From NCBI RefSeq assembly GCF_001477495.1, contig NZ_LDTF01000114.1, forward strand, positions 1-38,132: a DNA stretch of 38,132 nucleotides, in the 5' to 3' direction. This document shows, one piece after another, positions 35,427 to 38,132 of this stretch (its first letter is position 1; every line of letters starts with the position of its first letter). The DNA comes from Sphingomonas yabuuchiae. Its GTDB lineage: Bacteria; Pseudomonadota; Alphaproteobacteria; Sphingomonadales; Sphingomonadaceae. The notes under the pieces were generated by a model, which saw only the letters and a list, made by a program, of their open reading frames with translations, was not told the DNA's origin and searched no databases. The position numbers were made by a program, and so were the translations under genes.

Positions 35427-36818
35427 ATGACCAACGGCAATTCCTGTTTTCTGGTGGGTATCGGCGGATCGGGGATGATGCCGCTGGCGATGATCCTGCG
35501 CGCGCGGGGCTGGACCGTAGCTGGCTCCGACCGGGGACTGGACCAGAGGCGCGTCGCCGCCAAGTTCGATGCCCTGCGCGCTGCGGGGATCGCGCTGTTC
35601 CCGCAGGACGGGTCGGGCGTGACCTCGGCCGACCAGCTCGTCATCGCCTCCGCCGCCGTCGAGGAGACGGTGCCCGACATCGTCGCCGCCAACCGGCTGG
35701 GCTGCGCCCGCGCCACCCGTGCGCAGATGCTGGCGAGCCTGTTCAACGAAAGCCGCCTGCCGATCGGCGTGGCGGGGACCAGCGGCAAGTCGACGGTCAC
35801 CGGCATGATCGCCTTCATCCTGCATCAAACGGGCCGCGATCCGACCGCCATGAACGGCGCGGTGATGAAGGACTTCGTTTCCCCCGACAGCCCCTTTGCC
35901 AGCGCACTGGTCGGCGGCGGCGAGGCGTTCGTCAGCGAGGTGGACGAAAGCGACGGCTCGATCGCGCTCTACAATCCGGCCATCGCGGTCCTGAACAATG
36001 TCAGCCTGGACCATAAGTCGCTGGAAGAACTGCGCGACCTGTTCGGCGGCTTTGCCTCGCGCGCGCAGCATGTCGTGGCGAACGCAGGCGATGCCGAGAC
36101 GGCGGCCTTGCTGGCCGACATCCCCAACCTGACCACGTTCGCCGTCGAGGGCGCGGCCGATCTGGTCGCCGAGGCGCTGAAGCCCGAACCCTTCGCCATC
36201 GGCTTCGACCTGATCACCGGCGGTGCGGGCTATCATGTCCGGCTGTCGGTGCCGGGCCGCCACAATGTCTCCAACGCGCTGGCCGCGATCGGCGCGAGCG
36301 TCGCGGCGGGCGTGCCGCTGATCGATGCGATCCGCGCGGTCGAACGCTTCACCGGCCTGAAGCGCCGGTTCGAGAAGGTCGGCGAGGCGAAGGGCGTCAC
36401 CGTCATCGATGATTTCGGCCACAACCCCGACAAGATCGCCGCCACGCTCGACACGCTCCACGCCTTTCCCGGCCGGCTGCTGATCCTGTTCCAGCCGCAT
36501 GGCTATGGCCCGCTAAAGGTCATGCGGACCGAACTGGTCGACAGCATCGCCGCGCGGATGCGGGAGGGCGACGTGCTGGCCCTGCCCGACCCGGCCTATT
36601 TCGGCGGCACCGTCGCACGCGAAGTGACCAGCGCTGACATCGCCGCCGACCTGCGCGGGCGCGGCGTTGATGCCCGCCACATCGCCGACCGTGCCGAGGC
36701 GGCGGCGATGCTGGTGGCCGAAGCCAGGTCTGGCGACCGAATCGTGGTGATGGGCGCGCGCGACGACACGCTCAGTCTGTTGGCGCAGGACATGGTGGAG
36801 CGGCTCACGGGCAAGTAA
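35427..36818 (+). CDS. mpl: MurC/Mpl-like Mur ligase (probable murein peptide ligase)
   Basis: ATP-dependent amide ligase, 463 residues (E. coli Mpl 457). The N-domain begins with a UDP-sugar-binding glycine loop ([14 protein letters not shown]), then the ATP loop GTSGKST (117-123), [35 protein letters not shown] and [15 protein letters not shown]. The P-loop usually reads GTHGKTT in MurC and Mpl; here Ser replaces His and Ser replaces Thr, so specificity may differ. Pairing with the LD-carboxypeptidase favours ligation of recycled tripeptide to UDP-MurNAc. MurC proper would normally lie in the dcw cluster, which is not here. Confidence 0.8.
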   Translation: MTNGNSCFLVGIGGSGMMPLAMILRARGWTVAGSDRGLDQRRVAAKFDALRAAGIALFPQDGSGVTSADQLVIASAAVEETVPDIVAANRLGCARATRAQMLASLFNESRLPIGVAGTSGKSTVTGMIAFILHQTGRDPTAMNGAVMKDFVSPDSPFASALVGGGEAFVSEVDESDGSIALYNPAIAVLNNVSLDHKSLEELRDLFGGFASRAQHVVANAGDAETAALLADIPNLTTFAVEGAADLVAEALKPEPFAIGFDLITGGAGYHVRLSVPGRHNVSNALAAIGASVAAGVPLIDAIRAVERFTGLKRRFEKVGEAKGVTVIDDFGHNPDKIAATLDTLHAFPGRLLILFQPHGYGPLKVMRTELVDSIAARMREGDVLALPDPAYFGGTVAREVTSADIAADLRGRGVDARHIADRAEAAAMLVAEARSGDRIVVMGARDDTLSLLAQDMVERLTGK

Positions 36819-36854
36819 AGGACGCTTGACGTAAAGCAGACTTTCCATGTAAAG
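36815..36854 (+). promoter_or_regulatory. Three GTAAAG direct repeats and possible promoter upstream of the membrane protein/XRE pair
   Basis: GTAAAG occurs at 36815-36820 (over the mpl stop), 36831-36836 and 36849-36854, spaced 16 and 18 nt. A TTGACG (36826-36831) with 17-nt spacing to GTAAAG/TGTAAA could be a promoter. Repeats of this kind suit a small HTH autoregulator such as the XRE protein encoded downstream. Confidence 0.4.
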
Positions 36855-36855
36855 C

Positions 36856-36875
36856 CTCCTTCACATTCGAAGGAG
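36856..36875 (+). promoter_or_regulatory. Hairpin that masks the Shine-Dalgarno sequence of the 36883 gene
   Basis: CTCCTTC (36856-36862) pairs perfectly with GAAGGAG (36869-36875) across a 6-nt loop. GAAGGAG is the ribosome binding site, 7 nt before the ATG at 36883. In the mRNA this would hold translation down unless the hairpin is opened. Confidence 0.5.
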
Positions 36876-36882
36876 CTTCGTC

Positions 36883-37290
36883 ATGGCTTTCCCACCCGAA
36901 ATGAAGCGCTATACCCGCCGTCTGATCGCGACGATGGCGCTGTATGGCGTCGCGCTGGTCGGCGCGAATATGTGGTTCCACTATGCGCCGCCCTCTGGCC
37001 TGCTCGCATATTTCGTCGCGATCCTCCCCGCGTTGCCGATCATGGGGGTGTTCGTCGTCATAGGCCGATTGCTGCTCGAAATGCGCGACGAGTATGTGAA
37101 GATGCTGCTGGTTCGCCAGTCGCTCGTTGCAACCGGCCTAACCCTTTCGATCACGACCGCCTGGGGCTTTCTGGAGGGCTTTCACCTCGCGCCCCATGCC
37201 CAGGGCTATTATGCCGCCACCATCTGGTTCGCGGGCCTTGGCGTCGGCGGATGCGTCAACGCCATCCTCGAACGGCGCGCGCGGGCGTGA
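36883..37290 (+). CDS. Four-helix membrane protein of unknown function
   Basis: A 135-residue inner-membrane protein with four predicted helices (about residues 13-30, 41-61, 80-95 and 109-126) and a short acidic/basic loop (EMRDEYVKMLLVRQ) between helices 2 and 3. I do not recognise a named family. Its stop overlaps the GTG start of a small XRE regulator (37287-37290). Membrane protein plus small Cro-like HTH is a frequent bacterial gene pair in which the HTH protein represses the pair. Strong AAGGAG ribosome binding site, partly hidden in a hairpin. Confidence 0.85.
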   Translation: MAFPPEMKRYTRRLIATMALYGVALVGANMWFHYAPPSGLLAYFVAILPALPIMGVFVVIGRLLLEMRDEYVKMLLVRQSLVATGLTLSITTAWGFLEGFHLAPHAQGYYAATIWFAGLGVGGCVNAILERRARA

Positions 37291-37487
37291 ACAACCACCT
37301 GCGCACCCTGCGCGCCGAGCGCGGCTGGAGCCAGCAGGACCTGGCCCAGCTTCTGGAAGTCAGCCGCCAGAGCGTCAACGCGATCGAAACGGGGCGCTAT
37401 GATCCCTCGCTCCCCCTCGCCTTCAGGATCGCCGAGCTGTTCGGTTGCGCGATCGAGGACATCTTTATCAGCCCGTCCAAAGGCTGA
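37287..37487 (+). CDS. Small XRE-family (Cro/CI-like) HTH regulator
   Basis: A 66-residue, single-domain HTH protein: NNHLRTLRAERGWSQQDLA (helices 1-2), LLEVSRQSVNAIETGRYDPS (recognition helix) and a C-terminal helix ending FGCAIEDIFISP. It starts with GTG that overlaps the TGA of the membrane protein gene, so the two are coupled. Probable autoregulator of the pair; candidate sites are the GTAAAG repeats upstream. Confidence 0.9.
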   Translation: MNNHLRTLRAERGWSQQDLAQLLEVSRQSVNAIETGRYDPSLPLAFRIAELFGCAIEDIFISPSKG

Positions 37488-37547
37488 TTGGCCAGTTCCC
37501 ATCGCCATGATAGGTTCGCCACGAACGGCCATAGGAGAACGCCCGTC

Positions 37548-37802
37548 ATGTTCCGTCGCCTGTTTACCGAGCACCCCGCCAGTGTCGGCGAAAGCTATGT
37601 CGAACATTTCGGCGTCGCGGCACGGTTCGGGGGAATCATGATCTTCGGCGGGCTGGGCGCGATCGTCCATGCGGTGGTGCCGGGGCTTTGTACCACGACG
37701 GGCAGCGATACGGTCGCCCGGCTTCATGCCGAGATGGTGGCCAAGCGACGCAAGAAACAGGCCGCACAGGCGCAGATGAAGAGCGTCGAATATGTGATTT
37801 GA
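37548..37802 (+). CDS. DUF6356 family small membrane-associated protein
   Basis: An 84-residue protein starting MFRRLFTEHPASVGESYVEH, with one hydrophobic segment (about residues 26-46, FGGIMIFGGLGAIVHAVVPGL) and a basic C-terminal region (HAEMVAKRRKKQA). The TEHPxSVGESYxEH opening and HAxxP in the membrane segment are typical of a short alphaproteobacterial family that I take to be DUF6356. Function unknown. ATG 37548 has AGGAGA 10 nt upstream. Confidence 0.78.
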   Translation: MFRRLFTEHPASVGESYVEHFGVAARFGGIMIFGGLGAIVHAVVPGLCTTTGSDTVARLHAEMVAKRRKKQAAQAQMKSVEYVI

Positions 37803-37866
37803 GGGGGCTTGCCCCTCCACCCCTCGCTGACGCCAGCGGTCCCCCTCCCCAAGCGAGCTTGGGGAG
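37803..37866. repeat. GC-rich intergenic repeat fragment
   Basis: CCCCTCCACCCCTCG and CCCCCTCCCCAAGCGAGCTTGGGGAGG contain hairpins of the same general type as at 13241 and 30286. The remainder to 38027 (37867-38027) shows no gene or recognisable element. Confidence 0.6.
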
Positions 37867-38027
37867 GAATGCGGTGGGTTTAAGCCGCTTGCTGTTGGTA
37901 CCGGCCGGGCTTAATTCCGTCAGGCGTCGCGTGTGACACGGTGAATCTGGCGGCCGTAGGACCGAAGACTTTCGGGATCGCTTGCGAGGGACTGGCAGTC
38001 CTCGCCGCGCGGCGCACTCCTCCACAT

Positions 38028-38129
38028 CCGTTCGGCCTGAGCGCAGTCGAAGGCCAAGGGATGCCCTCTCTCCACGGAGTTGCTTGGCAATGCCATGGAG
38101 TGGCCTTCGACCCCGCTCAGGCTGAACGG
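38028..38129. repeat. Dispersed inverted repeat of the TTCGACTTCGCTCAGGC family (copy 4)
   Basis: Arms 38028-38056 and 38101-38129 match with a few substitutions (the left arm reads CCGTTCGGCCTGAGCGCAGT, the right arm CGACCCCGCTCAGGCTGAAC). The spacer is 44 nt, longer than in copies 1 and 2. Confidence 0.85.
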
Positions 38130-38132
38130 AGG

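Noticed and set aside
37867..38027. Small genes, tRNA or RNA elements in the right-end non-coding stretch
   Set aside because: No cloverleaf, no coding-like frame with a ribosome binding site, and no conserved motif was visible.

Overview
The window looks like chromosomal DNA of a sphingomonad (Alphaproteobacteria, Sphingomonas or a close relative). It is GC-rich with dense, often ATGA-overlapping genes. It carries a CtrA master regulator, a methionine synthase that encodes only the homocysteine domain, a system I cytochrome c maturation cluster, a TonB-dependent receptor, a PEP-CTERM protein and a bacteriophytochrome fused to an HWE-type kinase. I see no phage, transposase, CRISPR array, tRNA or rRNA. 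Almost all of it is ordinary core genome.

Layout. 1-3.3 kb: a methionine-cycle operon on the minus strand (ArsR-methyltransferase regulator, metF, metH N-terminal part), headed by a perfect 20-bp palindrome. 3.3-6.5 kb: a small lipoprotein, arfB, an RluA-type pseudouridine synthase, a VanY-type D,D-carboxypeptidase and wrbA. 6.6-9.5 kb: a pirin gene divergent from a LysR regulator, which is coupled to an AI-2E-family permease. 9.5-10.3 kb: ctrA. 10.3-15.5 kb: a PEP-CTERM choice-of-anchor A protein, a secreted amidohydrolase, an Lrp regulator divergent from alanine dehydrogenase, and a DUF3072 protein. 15.5-20.2 kb: ccmC-D-E-F-G-H-I, read leftward, without ccmA or ccmB. 20.5-22.5 kb: a TonB-dependent receptor. 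22.5-27.9 kb: a leucine-degradation operon (isovaleryl-CoA dehydrogenase, both methylcrotonyl-CoA carboxylase subunits, a MaoC hydratase) with a barstar-family gene wedged between the two carboxylase subunits. 28.1-30.3 kb: the bacteriophytochrome. 30.5-33.2 kb: thrS-infC. 33.3-38.1 kb: an EAL phosphodiesterase, a KGG-repeat stress gene interrupted by an amber codon, an LD-carboxypeptidase divergent from a Mpl-like Mur ligase (peptidoglycan recycling), a membrane protein/XRE regulator pair and a DUF6356 protein.

The most interesting signals are: (1) the barstar homologue translationally coupled on both sides inside the methylcrotonyl-CoA carboxylase genes, in an operon that lacks a crotonase-type LiuC but ends in a MaoC hydratase; (2) the perfect palindrome in front of the ArsR-methyltransferase gene, a likely S-adenosylhomocysteine-type operator; (3) infC, where the only good ribosome binding site is spaced for an AUA codon; (4) the KGG stress gene with an in-frame TAG at codon 10 but an intact terminator; (5) three GTAAAG repeats and a Shine-Dalgarno-masking hairpin in front of the membrane protein/XRE pair; (6) several families of intergenic palindromes, one with two perfect copies that both have a 30-nt loop.
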